A stretch of DNA of 64,000 nucleotides from an uncultured Flavobacteriales bacterium (GTDB taxonomy: Bacteria > Bacteroidota > Bacteroidia > Flavobacteriales_D > Crocinitomicaceae). The notes under the pieces were generated by a model. It was given only the letters and a program-made list of their open reading frames with translations, was not told the DNA's origin and did not search any database. Where the stretch lies: the NCBI GenBank assembly GCA_913054135.1, contig CAJXJK010000005.1:1-64000 (forward strand), in the 5' to 3' direction. Positions 10,067-18,826 of this stretch are shown one piece after another (the first letter of the stretch is position 1; each line of letters starts with the position of its first letter). The position numbers and the translations under genes were made by a program.

Positions 10067-11086
10067 ATGATGAAGAAATTAAGTTTATTCATATTGTCTG
10101 CCGGACTTGCACTAGGGGCAAATGCGCAGCAAGACAAGCATTTTTCAATGTTTGCCGAATCTCCAATTTATATGAATCCTGCCACTGCAGGGTTTGCGCC
10201 TGGAGCATTACAGTTGTTTACCAACTTTAAAATGCAATGGCTAACAATTTCTGACAATCCTTACAGGACTATTTCAGCAGCTGCAGATTGGAGAATGTTT
10301 GATGATGGAAATTTCATGGGAGCTGGTATCACCTTCTTTAATGATGTGGCCGGTGATGGACAATATCAAATTAACGAGGTAACAATACCACTTAATTATG
10401 CAGTACAAATAGGTAAAGACAACTTTTTGGCCGTCGGATTACAACCTGCATGGTATTCGCGAACTTTATTGAGTTCTAACCTAACATGGGATAACCAATG
10501 GACGGGAACCCAGTTTAGTGATGAGATATCTTCAAATGAAGCAATATTTGGTCAAAACTTGACCATTAGTAAGTTTGATGTTTCTGCGGGAATTCACTGG
10601 TACGCATATCTTAACAAGACTACTAAAATGAGTATGGGACTTGCAGGTCATCACTTGACGAAACAAAAAATTAACTTCCTAGGAGAAGATGATAAATTGT
10701 TTAGAAAGCTGACTTTCCATGGTCAATTTGATATAAAACAAGAGAACTCTAATTTGTCTATTGTACCAGCATGGTACGGATTTTGGCAAGGACCAAACCT
10801 TGAGTTTGTAGCTGGTTCTAACTTCAGATATTTATTAAGAGGAGCTTCTAGACATACTGGATACTTTAATGAAATTACAGGGTCTTTAGGAACATACTAT
10901 AGATTTGGAGATGCACTGATTTTTAACTTGATTTTTGATTTATCAGGATTTGCATTTGGTGGATCATATGACTTGAATGTATCCAACTTAAATTCAGCAA
11001 CAAATGGCGTTGGTGGGTTTGAAGTGTTCTTGAGATATAGAGCAAACTTCGGTGGACGTTCATTAGCGAATCCATCAATTCACTAA
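10067..11086 (+). CDS. PorP/SprF family T9SS outer-membrane protein
   Basis: This 339-residue beta-barrel protein of the PorP/SprF family works with the type IX machinery in surface attachment or export of type B cargo. It has a signal peptide (cleavage after GANAQ) and the family opening QDKHFSMFAESPIYMNPATAG, which is nearly diagnostic. The rest is a predicted barrel rich in alternating hydrophobic and aromatic residues. Two ATGs in a row (10067 and 10070) are possible starts. It probably forms a two-gene operon with the preceding PKD-domain cargo, and a terminator follows. Confidence 0.93.
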   Translation: MMKKLSLFILSAGLALGANAQQDKHFSMFAESPIYMNPATAGFAPGALQLFTNFKMQWLTISDNPYRTISAAADWRMFDDGNFMGAGITFFNDVAGDGQYQINEVTIPLNYAVQIGKDNFLAVGLQPAWYSRTLLSSNLTWDNQWTGTQFSDEISSNEAIFGQNLTISKFDVSAGIHWYAYLNKTTKMSMGLAGHHLTKQKINFLGEDDKLFRKLTFHGQFDIKQENSNLSIVPAWYGFWQGPNLEFVAGSNFRYLLRGASRHTGYFNEITGSLGTYYRFGDALIFNLIFDLSGFAFGGSYDLNVSNLNSATNGVGGFEVFLRYRANFGGRSLANPSIH

Positions 11087-11104
11087 AAAAACTTTTTTAA
11101 GAGG

Positions 11105-11136
11105 AATCCTCTCCATTATTGGAGGGGATTTTTTTT
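11105..11136 (+). terminator. Rho-independent terminator
   Basis: A 10-bp stem (11105-11114 with 11121-11130, one T.G wobble) and loop ATTATT are followed by a T tract. It ends the PKD protein/PorP operon. Confidence 0.88.
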
Positions 11137-11148
11137 GTCGTAAATTTG
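11119..11148 (+). promoter_or_regulatory. Putative promoter of dusB, overlapping a terminator
   Basis: TTG at 11119-11121 and TAAATTTG (then C) at 11141-11148 are 19 bp apart. The -33 part sits in the loop and arm of the upstream terminator hairpin. The -7 box lies 13 bp upstream of the dusB ATG. Confidence 0.5.
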
Positions 11149-11161
11149 CACTCAATTAAAG

Positions 11162-12160
11162 ATGGGAGTTAAGATTCGAGATATTGATTTAGGAGATTTT
11201 CCTTTGTTGCTTGCACCAATGGAAGATGTGAGTGACCCGCCATTTAGAGCTTTGTGTAAGCGCTATGGCGCCGACATGATGTATACTGAATTTATTTCTT
11301 CAGAGGGATTAATTAGAGATGCTGCCAAGTCTTTGATGAAGCTTGATATCTATGAATATGAACGCCCGGTGGGTATCCAGATTTTCGGTAACAACATTGA
11401 AAGCATGATCAAAACAACTGAAATTGTTGCAAAGACAAATCCAGATGTGATTGATATAAACTATGGTTGTCCTGTAAAAAAGGTGGCTTGCAAAGGCGCC
11501 GGAGCAGGAATTCTTCAAGATATCCCTAAAATGGTTGAAATGACCAAAAAGGTGGTTGAAGCCACATCACTTCCTGTAACTGTTAAGACAAGGTTGGGAT
11601 GGGATGAAAGCACGAAGTATATTGTTGATGCCGCAGAACGTTTGCAAGATATCGGAATAGAAGCCATATCAATTCATGGAAGGACGCGAAAGCAAATGTA
11701 TAAAGGCGAAGCTGACTGGTCATTAATTGCTGAGGTAAAGAACAATCCAAGAATGAAAATTCCAGTTTTCGGAAACGGAGATATTACTTCACCTGAGAAA
11801 GCAGTGGAGTATAAGGAGCGATATGGAGTAGATGGTGTAATGATTGGGAGAGCTGCAATAGGAAACCCTTGGTTCTTTAACGAAGTGAAACAATTCGTGA
11901 AGGATGGAACTCATAGAACGCCGCCAACCATTTCTGAAAGAGTGGCAGTGACCAAAGAGCATATCGATATGTCTATCAAATGGAAAGGGGAAATATTAGG
12001 AATCAATGAAATGAAACGTCATTATTCAAATTATTTCAAAGGCATTCCGAATTTTAAGCCTTTTAGAACCAAATTAGTGACCTCTATGGACCTACAAGAG
12101 GTTTATGACACACTTGCTGAGGTAGAAGAGAAGTTCTTATCAGGATTCTTTTCAGAGTGA
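11162..12160 (+). CDS. dusB: tRNA-dihydrouridine synthase
   Basis: This 332-residue FMN-dependent enzyme reduces uridine to dihydrouridine in tRNA. The TIM-barrel opening LLLAPMEDVSDPPFR, the catalytic cysteine Cys103 in INYGCPVKK and the phosphate-binding stretch VFGNGDI / GVMIGRAAIGNPW are all visible. It resembles the DusB/NifR3 branch most. It starts at an ATG just after a promoter-like box. The next gene begins 41 bp downstream and may be co-transcribed. Confidence 0.95.
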   Translation: MGVKIRDIDLGDFPLLLAPMEDVSDPPFRALCKRYGADMMYTEFISSEGLIRDAAKSLMKLDIYEYERPVGIQIFGNNIESMIKTTEIVAKTNPDVIDINYGCPVKKVACKGAGAGILQDIPKMVEMTKKVVEATSLPVTVKTRLGWDESTKYIVDAAERLQDIGIEAISIHGRTRKQMYKGEADWSLIAEVKNNPRMKIPVFGNGDITSPEKAVEYKERYGVDGVMIGRAAIGNPWFFNEVKQFVKDGTHRTPPTISERVAVTKEHIDMSIKWKGEILGINEMKRHYSNYFKGIPNFKPFRTKLVTSMDLQEVYDTLAEVEEKFLSGFFSE

Positions 12161-12201
12161 ACCAATGCGTCTTAAGGTTGTATCAATTAAAAATTGATGA
12201 T

Positions 12202-12639
12202 ATGAAATCGGCTTTATTCCTAATACTTGTATTCTTGAGTTCATCAATTTACTCGCAATCTGAACTCAAAGAGCCAAAACTTAAAGAGATATTGACGGCT
12301 TCAACATGGAAATCTGACAAGAATTTATTCAGTGACGAAGGCATTGATCGTTACTCGATCTTCAAGGACGCCAAAGATGAGTTTTACAGTTGGGGTAACT
12401 CAGTTACTTTTACCGACTCAAAATTCAACACAAATTACTCTGCTCCTTGCGGTAATGACTGTTTCACAAGCGTAAATGGAACCTACAAGTTTGTAGGGTC
12501 TAACAAAATTAAGGTCTTTGTCAATGACATTTCACGTTCTGGCTTTTGTCAGGATAAAAGTGAATCACCAAAAAAGAGCTTTGGCATTTTTCAAATCAAT
12601 AAAACAGACGAAGGTTACGAGATTGTCAAAGTTGACTAG
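12202..12639 (+). CDS. Small secreted protein of unknown function
   Basis: A 145-residue exported protein with a signal peptide (MKSALFLILVFLSSSIYSQ). The frame is open back to a GTG at 12157, which overlaps the dusB stop, but ATG 12202 starts directly with the signal peptide. The mature part has a W-rich start (LTASTWKSDKNLFSDEG), three or four Cys (CGNDC, FCQD) and a beta-rich pattern that could be a small lipocalin-like barrel; that fold is a guess. It ends tail-to-tail with the next gene, sharing a CTAG. Confidence 0.65.
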   Translation: MKSALFLILVFLSSSIYSQSELKEPKLKEILTASTWKSDKNLFSDEGIDRYSIFKDAKDEFYSWGNSVTFTDSKFNTNYSAPCGNDCFTSVNGTYKFVGSNKIKVFVNDISRSGFCQDKSESPKKSFGIFQINKTDEGYEIVKVD

Positions 12640-13541
12640 AAGTAGAAAGGTCTAAAACCTAATTTGCCCTGTGAAAGTTCTAAAGCAGGGAAAGGCACTT
12701 TGATAAAATTTAGTCCTCTAAAAATTAATTTCAACCATCTTTTATCCGTCTTGATCGCCTCAAAATTTACATCCAATGAGAGAAAGTATTGACGATAAGG
12801 TGTAAAAGATAATTGCTCACTTGCAACAACATAAGTTCCGCCATCACCCAATAACTGATTATTGATGCTATATCCTAACGAAAGGTTTAACCATTTCGGA
12901 ATTTTAGAGTCTTCTTTGAACCAAGAGATAGGGTTGAAGCTCATCCAATAGGTTTGGCCATTATAGTCTTTGAGCAACTTACTAGCAAAACTATTCCCTA
13001 AAACATTTGGACGATACTGCGCCAAGCCAGAGTCATGTGCCGAAAATTTAAAATGGCAATACTGTTCATTCCAAAAATACTCTTGGCTCCAATAGGTTAA
13101 AGTTCCTAAGGTGTTGAATCCAACATCTGACCATGAGAATCCCCATTGTTCGTTGGTAGCATCTAATAGTTCAAAAGTAGTCATGTAGCCAATTGAGAAT
13201 CCCGCCCCAATTAAGGATGATTTTTTATGATCTAACCCTGTCCATTCATAAAGGTCACCTACAAATCTTCCAAATTGCCATGAAGAATACATGTGTCCCA
13301 CTTTATCCATTTGTTGCCATTCATGGCTATCATCAAATGTGTGAAATTTTGATTTTGGGAAATCTTTGTACCAAACAAAGTAGAGTGCAGAAATGGAACC
13401 TGCCCAAGCTGCGGCACCTGTGGCACTGACTCCAATTAATCTCTTTTTATTTAGTGAATCAGAAGGCGTGAGAAATGATTGTGCTGATGACGAAGTCGAA
13501 AAGCAGAAGATGAATAACAGAAAGTAAATCAATTTTCTCAC
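12636..13541 (-). CDS. DUF2279 family envelope protein
   Basis: A 301-residue exported protein with a signal peptide (MRKLIYFLLFIFCFSTSSSAQ) that matches my memory of DUF2279, a Bacteroidota family of unknown function. Recognisable parts are a glycine-rich hydrophobic helix (about 34-53), the block HEWQQMDKVGHMYSSWQFGR (about 78-97) with His and Asp/Glu residues, and a second hydrophobic helix. The C-terminal 100 residues alternate in a way that suggests outer-membrane strands. Its stop codon shares the palindrome CTAG with the convergent gene. Confidence 0.78.
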   Translation of the reverse strand: MRKLIYFLLFIFCFSTSSSAQSFLTPSDSLNKKRLIGVSATGAAAWAGSISALYFVWYKDFPKSKFHTFDDSHEWQQMDKVGHMYSSWQFGRFVGDLYEWTGLDHKKSSLIGAGFSIGYMTTFELLDATNEQWGFSWSDVGFNTLGTLTYWSQEYFWNEQYCHFKFSAHDSGLAQYRPNVLGNSFASKLLKDYNGQTYWMSFNPISWFKEDSKIPKWLNLSLGYSINNQLLGDGGTYVVASEQLSFTPYRQYFLSLDVNFEAIKTDKRWLKLIFRGLNFIKVPFPALELSQGKLGFRPFYF

Positions 13542-13574
13542 AGAACGAAAATAAGGCTATTTACTCAGATTACG

Positions 13575-13582
13575 TAAATTAG
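13575..13582 (+). promoter_or_regulatory. Putative -7 element close to a start codon
   Basis: TAAATTAG (one mismatch from TAnnTTTG) ends 7 nt before ATG 13590, so the transcript would be leaderless or nearly so. Confidence 0.3.
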
Positions 13583-13589
13583 AGATGGA

Positions 13590-14195
13590 ATGAGACCAAT
13601 TCTTCTCTTGATATTTGTTGTCTTAACTTCTTTGAATGTTCAATCAAAAGAGAAGGAAAAAGTCTTTGTTTACTTCAAAAAAAAAGAATCAAGAAGAAGC
13701 GTAAAATTGAAATTGCCGATTGCCTGCAGAATGTATGAAAAGGGAAAGAGCAAACGTTCAGGACGAATTGAAAAGGTTAAAGAATCAGAAATCGTCTTTT
13801 CATATTATAGCTACGATACTTCAGATGTGAATGTCATCATGAATCAAGATATTTCAAGAAGAGAAAAAGACAAGCAGCTTGATTCCTTGATTAACTCAAC
13901 AAAGGTGTTTAAATCTATTGCTTTTCAAGATCTAGAAAAGATTGAGATCTTATCTTCAGATGCGAGTCTCAAGCGAAAATTATTCATGTTAATTGGGTCC
14001 GTCACATTTTTAGGGAGCGGATTAGCCTTTATGTCAAGTACATCTACCCATGTAGGGCAAAAACTCACTCTTTTGAATTGGATTGAAATAGGCGGAATGG
14101 CAGCCGGCGCGGGAACCATGGCGCTCTTAGCCAAGCAAACTTTTGATATGAAAAAATGGCGAATCGAGCCTGTGCCCACCAGCTCTTCTGATTGA
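13590..14195 (+). CDS. Membrane protein of unknown function with signal peptide
   Basis: A 201-residue protein I do not recognise. It has an N-terminal signal peptide or anchor (MRPILLLIFVVLTSLNVQS), a very basic Lys/Arg-rich middle (about 20-60), a region of charged beta strands and a helical part (about 60-125), and two C-terminal hydrophobic segments (about 130-150 and 157-177) that probably span the inner membrane. Its neighbours give no functional hint. Confidence 0.6.
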   Translation: MRPILLLIFVVLTSLNVQSKEKEKVFVYFKKKESRRSVKLKLPIACRMYEKGKSKRSGRIEKVKESEIVFSYYSYDTSDVNVIMNQDISRREKDKQLDSLINSTKVFKSIAFQDLEKIEILSSDASLKRKLFMLIGSVTFLGSGLAFMSSTSTHVGQKLTLLNWIEIGGMAAGAGTMALLAKQTFDMKKWRIEPVPTSSSD

Positions 14196-14204
14196 GATAT
14201 TGAT

Positions 14205-15272
14205 TCAGGTCATATCAAAACCACTCAAGTACTTTTTTGATTTTTTAATTTGATCAATTTCGGATGTCTCGAATCCATTGAACTTGGCAACAATATGAAT
14301 GAGATTATCTTTCTTAGATTTCTGAATAAAACCCCAATTGATTTGAAGTTCAGATAGCCTTGTGTTGTTCGTGTCTGTCCAAAGCAGCAAAGAATGATGT
14401 CCGCTTTGATGTAAAACGGCACCTAAAAGTTCTTCGACTCTGTTCTCAAAACCTTTTTTCCAAAACAATCCCTCAGTAGCTAAGAATTTATGGTTCTTAG
14501 GATTGATCAATTTTCTAATTCGAGGAATATATGGGGCGGCATTCATCAAGATTTTGCCTTTTAAACCTGGCAGTGATTTAATCTTCCAGTGAACTGGGTT
14601 TGCTTGAATTCCCGCAACAATCTCATTGTTTTCTTTCAAAACATAATAGTCGCCATTGTCAAATAAATGTACATCTGAGAAGAAACTATATTCCTCATTA
14701 AATGATTTGATTGCAGCCAAAACTCCTTCTCTTTCGTTCTTTTGGATTCTTGAAACCTTCACTGAGTTTTTTGGAGTAACCCTTGAAAATGCTGTTGTTC
14801 TAAACTTGCCTATTGTCTCAAACCCAAACTGCTCATTCATGTTAAAAGAGCGCGCGTTTTCGGGGTCAATAAAGGCCCAATAAACACTCTTATTAGCTTC
14901 AGGTTCTAAAGGGTCAAGATTGCTGGTGTTGAATAAAGTCTTGAGATAATGATGAAATGCAGATATTCCATTTCCTTTTTTTGATCCACCCTGATAAACT
15001 TCGTCAAATGCGAAATATCTAATGTAAAGGGAGTCTTGAGTTCGACCATTCATTGAGATTGGACGCTCGCATATGGTGACATTCCCTATTGCTTTTTCAT
15101 TTCTTTCTAAGTAAAGAAAATGAGGCTTATGTAATTGATGGATTTTCTCTTTTGTATCTAACAGTTGATACAATGATCCTGCAGTACCAATGGTGGTATT
15201 GCTCAATAATTCAATTACCGAATTAGGTGGATTCGTTTCATGTTTGATTAAACGGTGAATGCGTTCAATCAT
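14205..15272 (-). CDS. GNAT-like N-acetyltransferase family protein
   Basis: A 355-residue cytoplasmic protein that I place tentatively in the GNAT superfamily. The N-terminal half shows a GNAT-like order: hydrophobic strand FLYLERNEKAIGNVTICER (about 52-70), a strand IRYFAFDEVYQGG leading into a glycine-rich turn and helix, then ENARSFNMNEQFGFETIGK, which resembles the usual N..A...Y...GF end of the fold. The second half could be another degenerate GNAT domain. It lies 6 bp downstream of pdhB and is probably co-transcribed with it. The substrate is unknown. Confidence 0.55.
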   Translation of the reverse strand: MIERIHRLIKHETNPPNSVIELLSNTTIGTAGSLYQLLDTKEKIHQLHKPHFLYLERNEKAIGNVTICERPISMNGRTQDSLYIRYFAFDEVYQGGSKKGNGISAFHHYLKTLFNTSNLDPLEPEANKSVYWAFIDPENARSFNMNEQFGFETIGKFRTTAFSRVTPKNSVKVSRIQKNEREGVLAAIKSFNEEYSFFSDVHLFDNGDYYVLKENNEIVAGIQANPVHWKIKSLPGLKGKILMNAAPYIPRIRKLINPKNHKFLATEGLFWKKGFENRVEELLGAVLHQSGHHSLLLWTDTNNTRLSELQINWGFIQKSKKDNLIHIVAKFNGFETSEIDQIKKSKKYLSGFDMT

Positions 15273-15278
15273 GACATT

Positions 15279-16256
15279 TTACTTATACATAACCGACTTC
15301 ACAGCTGCTATAATTCTAGCAGGATTAGGAAGTGCTTCAGCCATTAAGCTAGGTGAGAACGGGAAAGGAGTATCTGATTGCATTACTCTTTTTACCGGCG
15401 CATCTAAATGATCAAAAGCATAGTTTTGTAAGTGATAAGCTATCTCAGAAGCAATCGAAGCCAATGGCCAAGATTCTTCAACCACAACACAACGATTAGT
15501 TTTCTTAACTGATTCAACTACTGCCGGGTAATCAATTGGTCTGATCGTTCTTAAATCAATGATTTCAGCCGAGATTCCTTCTTTAGCAAGTTCGTCTGCA
15601 GCTGCATGACATTCTTTGATGATTTTACCAAAAGACACTAAAGTGACATCTGTTCCAGCTCTTTTTACATCAGCTACTCCGATAGGAATGATGTATTCTC
15701 CTTCAGGAATTTCACCCTTATCTCCGTACATCTTTTCAGACTCTAAAAATACAACCGGGTCGTTATCTCTGATTGCAGCTTTCAATAAACCTTTTGCATC
15801 ATAAGGATTTGAAGGTGTGATTACTTTCAACCCTGGAACGTGAGCATAAAATGCTTCAAAACTTTGTGAGTGAGTTGCACCCAGCTGTCCTGCTGTTCCG
15901 TTACCTCCTCTAAATACGATTGGACATCCAATTTGTCCACCAGACATTTGTAAGATTTTAGCCGCTTCGTTAATGATTTGGTCAGCTGCTAAAATCGCAA
16001 AATTCCAAGTCATGAACTCAACTATTGGTCTCAATCCGTTCATTGCTGCTCCTACTGCAATTCCTGTAAACCCTAGCTCGGCTATAGGAGTGTCAATCAC
16101 TCTTTTTTCGCCAAACTCATCTAGCATTCCTTGTGATACTTTATAAGCACCATTGTATTCAGCAACTTCTTCTCCTAAAAGAAAAATGTTTTCATCCGCT
16201 CTCATTTCTTCGGACATTGCCTCTCTTAGGGCTTCTCTAAATTGAACCGTTTTCAT
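15279..16256 (-). CDS. pdhB: Pyruvate dehydrogenase E1 component, beta subunit
   Basis: This 325-residue thiamine-diphosphate enzyme subunit pairs with the E1 alpha chain to decarboxylate pyruvate and pass the acetyl group to the E2 lipoyl domain. Family blocks are clear: LLGEEVAEYNGAYKVSQG, IDTPIAELGFTGIAVGAA, GQLGATHSQSFEAFYAHVPG, and VESWP-like VVEESWPLASI. The frame is open to an ATG at 16328, but that lies inside a -7 promoter box, and family members begin at MKTVQFREALREAM, so ATG 16256 is chosen. The alpha subunit gene is not next to it. Confidence 0.93.
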   Translation of the reverse strand: MKTVQFREALREAMSEEMRADENIFLLGEEVAEYNGAYKVSQGMLDEFGEKRVIDTPIAELGFTGIAVGAAMNGLRPIVEFMTWNFAILAADQIINEAAKILQMSGGQIGCPIVFRGGNGTAGQLGATHSQSFEAFYAHVPGLKVITPSNPYDAKGLLKAAIRDNDPVVFLESEKMYGDKGEIPEGEYIIPIGVADVKRAGTDVTLVSFGKIIKECHAAADELAKEGISAEIIDLRTIRPIDYPAVVESVKKTNRCVVVEESWPLASIASEIAYHLQNYAFDHLDAPVKRVMQSDTPFPFSPSLMAEALPNPARIIAAVKSVMYK

Positions 16257-16325
16257 CTTAAAGTCTTTTAAAGGTGGACATCTAACAGTGTAAACATTGT
16301 TTAAATGCCGCTTAAAAATTTCGGT

Positions 16326-16333
16326 CAAAGCTA
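16326..16333 (-). promoter_or_regulatory. Putative -7 element of pdhB
   Basis: On the minus strand it reads TAGCTTTG, a perfect TAnnTTTG. It overlaps the upstream in-frame ATG at 16328, so translation should start at the inner ATG 16256 with a leader of about 65 nt. Confidence 0.45.
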
Positions 16334-16416
16334 CGAATTATTGTAATTATCAGATGAAAAGTATGGCACTTTTTATTTGGAGGGATTTTTTAGCAAAAAT
16401 TTAAGACTTACATGCT

Positions 16417-16446
16417 TTTAAAATTCAAGGATTAGGCTTATATTCG
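16417..16446 (+). promoter_or_regulatory. Putative promoter of the PpiD-like gene
   Basis: TTTA at 16417-16420 and TATATTCG at 16439-16446, 18 bp apart, resemble the Bacteroidota promoter with a C variant in the -7 box. Confidence 0.35.
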
Positions 16447-16486
16447 CAGCCCGTATTTAAAATAGTGCGGACTAAATTGAAATGTA

Positions 16487-18739
16487 ATGGCAGTAATTGG
16501 AAGAATCCAGAAAAACTCAGTTCTACTACTTATCGTAATTGGTGGAGCAATGTTGGCATTTATCTTCACAGATAACTTCAAAGGAGATGGCGCTCAAGAG
16601 ATAGTACCTAACGGAACTATTTATGACGAGCCTTTTGATGAGGATGAATTTGAGAGATTGACAGATTCATATGTGAATCGTGGACTGAATGATGCTTACC
16701 AACAGCAACAGCAAACAGCTCCAGGTCAACCTTTATCTCAAGAGAAACAAGATCAAATCAAGAATACAGGTGAAGATCAGGCTTTTAACGAAGTGGTGAG
16801 AAGAAACTTGATGAATAGAGAGTTTGATAAAATTGGAATCACTTGTACTGTTGATGAATTAAATGATATGCTTCACGGTAATCATGTTCACCCATGGGTA
16901 ATGGATGTTCCAATTTTCAGAGACTTGACTGGAGAATTTTCAAAAGATTCAGTAAGAAACTTCTTAATCAAAATGGAAGATGAGCCGATTGAAGAAGAAG
17001 CTAGAGTAAGATGGGAAGAAGGAAAGAACCAGTGGATGGAATTCGAAAGAGAATTGAAAGACACAAGAAAAGCTGACAAATATGTTTCGCTAATCAAAAA
17101 GGGTCTTTTTGTAAACTCATTAGAAGCTCAACACCAATATGATGGTGGAAATGAAATCAGAAACATCAGATTTGTGATGCAAAGATATTCTGACTTGAAT
17201 GTTGATGATTACGAAGTAACTGATGCTGACATTCAAGCTTACTATGATGAGCACAAAACTGAGAAGCAATACGAGATGGTTGAATCTAGAGATATAGAAT
17301 TTGTTTCTATTCCTGTAATTCCATCTGCTGAAGATTTTGATTCTTTAGCAAGCAAGATGTCTAAAATCAAAACGAAGTTTGAAAGCGTTGAAGATAATAT
17401 TGCTTTCATGAACTTAAACTCTGATGATGTAGCATCAAATGATTCTATTGAATATTCAATGGGAGACGCTACATTAAACTTACCACCAAATCAATTTGTA
17501 CCAACAGGAACTTATCCTGCTGTTGCTGATGAGGCAATTCAAGCTTCTGAAGTTGGTGACGTAATCGGACCATTCCAAACTAGAATTGTGAATCCTCAAG
17601 ATCAAAGTGAGAAAGACATCATGTTCTTAGGGAAAGTTACAGGAACAAGAGTTGAAAACCAATCATGGGTTAGACACATCTTAATTAGCATTGATGCTAC
17701 AAGAGGTGAAGAAGAAGCAAAAGTATTAGCTGATGAGATTATTGCTGATATTGAAGCTAACGACAACTTTGTAGCGAACGTAACAGAGCATTCTGAAGAT
17801 CCAGGTTCAATTGAAAATGGAGGAGAGTACAAGTGGTTCCCTGAAGGAAGAATGGTTCCTGAGTTTAATGATGCTTCATTTAACGGAGAGATCGGACAAT
17901 TACAATTGGTTAAAACAACATTCGGATTTCACATTGTTGAAGTATTAGCAAGAGCTGAAAGAGTTGTACCAAAAATGGCAATCGTAACTAAAGAAGTGAA
18001 GCCTTCTGATTTCACAATGAAGTATACTGAAGAGCAAGTGTTTGATTACATCTTCAGAATTAATGATAACAAAAGTGATTCTGCTTTTTACGAAGTAGCT
18101 GCTGACAGTGCTTATACTGTAATGAATTCAAGAATTTGGATTGGTCAAACTTATGTTACTGGAGTTAAGAAGTATAAGAGAATTATGAGATTCGCTTTCA
18201 ATGCAAATGCAATTGAGGGTGATATTTCAGATCCTATTCTTGATGGTAATCAGTACATAGTAGCTTATTTATCAAACATCATTGAAAAAGGAGAGCCTAA
18301 GTTCGAAGATGTAAAAGAGCAAATGAGATTCTCAGCATTGAAAGATGTTCAAGCTAGAGCTTACATGGAGAAAATGGCAAATAAGAATTCTTTAGCTGAT
18401 GTTGCAAAAGAAGTAACTAACGGAAACATTCTTAACGCTCAAATCACTTACGGAGCAAATGTAATTGCTGGTGGTGGCGGAAACGAGCCAGAAGTAATTG
18501 GAGCTTTATTTAGAGACGAGCTTACTGCTGGTGCTATGACAGTGCCGATTAAAGGTAGAACTGGTGTTTATGTAGCGATTTTGGATGAAATAACTCCAGC
18601 TGAAGCAAAAGAAGATGTTACAGTAGAAAGAGATTTCGTATTGCAAGCGAGAAGAAGCTCATCTGACAACTTGGTGATTAGAGCACTAAGAGAAAAAGCA
18701 GATGTGATTGACAATCGTAGAAAAAGAGAATATCAATAG
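16487..18739 (+). CDS. PpiD/SurA-like membrane-anchored peptidyl-prolyl isomerase
   Basis: This 750-residue periplasmic folding factor is held in the inner membrane by one N-terminal helix (SVLLLIVIGGAMLAFIFTDNF, about 11-31). A SurA_N-like helical chaperone region follows (about 60-240). The parvulin domain lies at about 390-490 with RHILI, the S.D.GS...GG.Y.WF block and FGFHIVEV, which is typical PPIC. The C-terminal part (about 510-750) is a second SurA/PpiD-like region without an obvious active isomerase motif. The layout fits Bacteroidota PpiD. It is monocistronic with its own terminator. Confidence 0.9.
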   Translation: MAVIGRIQKNSVLLLIVIGGAMLAFIFTDNFKGDGAQEIVPNGTIYDEPFDEDEFERLTDSYVNRGLNDAYQQQQQTAPGQPLSQEKQDQIKNTGEDQAFNEVVRRNLMNREFDKIGITCTVDELNDMLHGNHVHPWVMDVPIFRDLTGEFSKDSVRNFLIKMEDEPIEEEARVRWEEGKNQWMEFERELKDTRKADKYVSLIKKGLFVNSLEAQHQYDGGNEIRNIRFVMQRYSDLNVDDYEVTDADIQAYYDEHKTEKQYEMVESRDIEFVSIPVIPSAEDFDSLASKMSKIKTKFESVEDNIAFMNLNSDDVASNDSIEYSMGDATLNLPPNQFVPTGTYPAVADEAIQASEVGDVIGPFQTRIVNPQDQSEKDIMFLGKVTGTRVENQSWVRHILISIDATRGEEEAKVLADEIIADIEANDNFVANVTEHSEDPGSIENGGEYKWFPEGRMVPEFNDASFNGEIGQLQLVKTTFGFHIVEVLARAERVVPKMAIVTKEVKPSDFTMKYTEEQVFDYIFRINDNKSDSAFYEVAADSAYTVMNSRIWIGQTYVTGVKKYKRIMRFAFNANAIEGDISDPILDGNQYIVAYLSNIIEKGEPKFEDVKEQMRFSALKDVQARAYMEKMANKNSLADVAKEVTNGNILNAQITYGANVIAGGGGNEPEVIGALFRDELTAGAMTVPIKGRTGVYVAILDEITPAEAKEDVTVERDFVLQARRSSSDNLVIRALREKADVIDNRRKREYQ

Positions 18740-18758
18740 TCTAATTCAATATTAGAAG

Positions 18759-18792
18759 ATCCCTCTCGATTATTTCGTGAGGGATTTTTTTT
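18759..18792 (+). terminator. Rho-independent terminator
   Basis: ATCCCTC (18759-18765) pairs with GAGGGAT (18779-18785), with an inner CGA/TCG extension across a T.T mismatch, followed by a run of T. It ends the PpiD-like gene. Confidence 0.85.
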
Positions 18793-18814
18793 ATCCTCAT
18801 ATTTTAGAAATCAA

Positions 18815-18822
18815 TAACTTCG
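18815..18822 (+). promoter_or_regulatory. Putative -7 element, leaderless thioesterase gene
   Basis: TAACTTCG (TAnnTTTG with one change) ends 4 nt before ATG 18827. Transcription would begin at or next to the start codon. Confidence 0.35.
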
Positions 18823-18826
18823 TACT

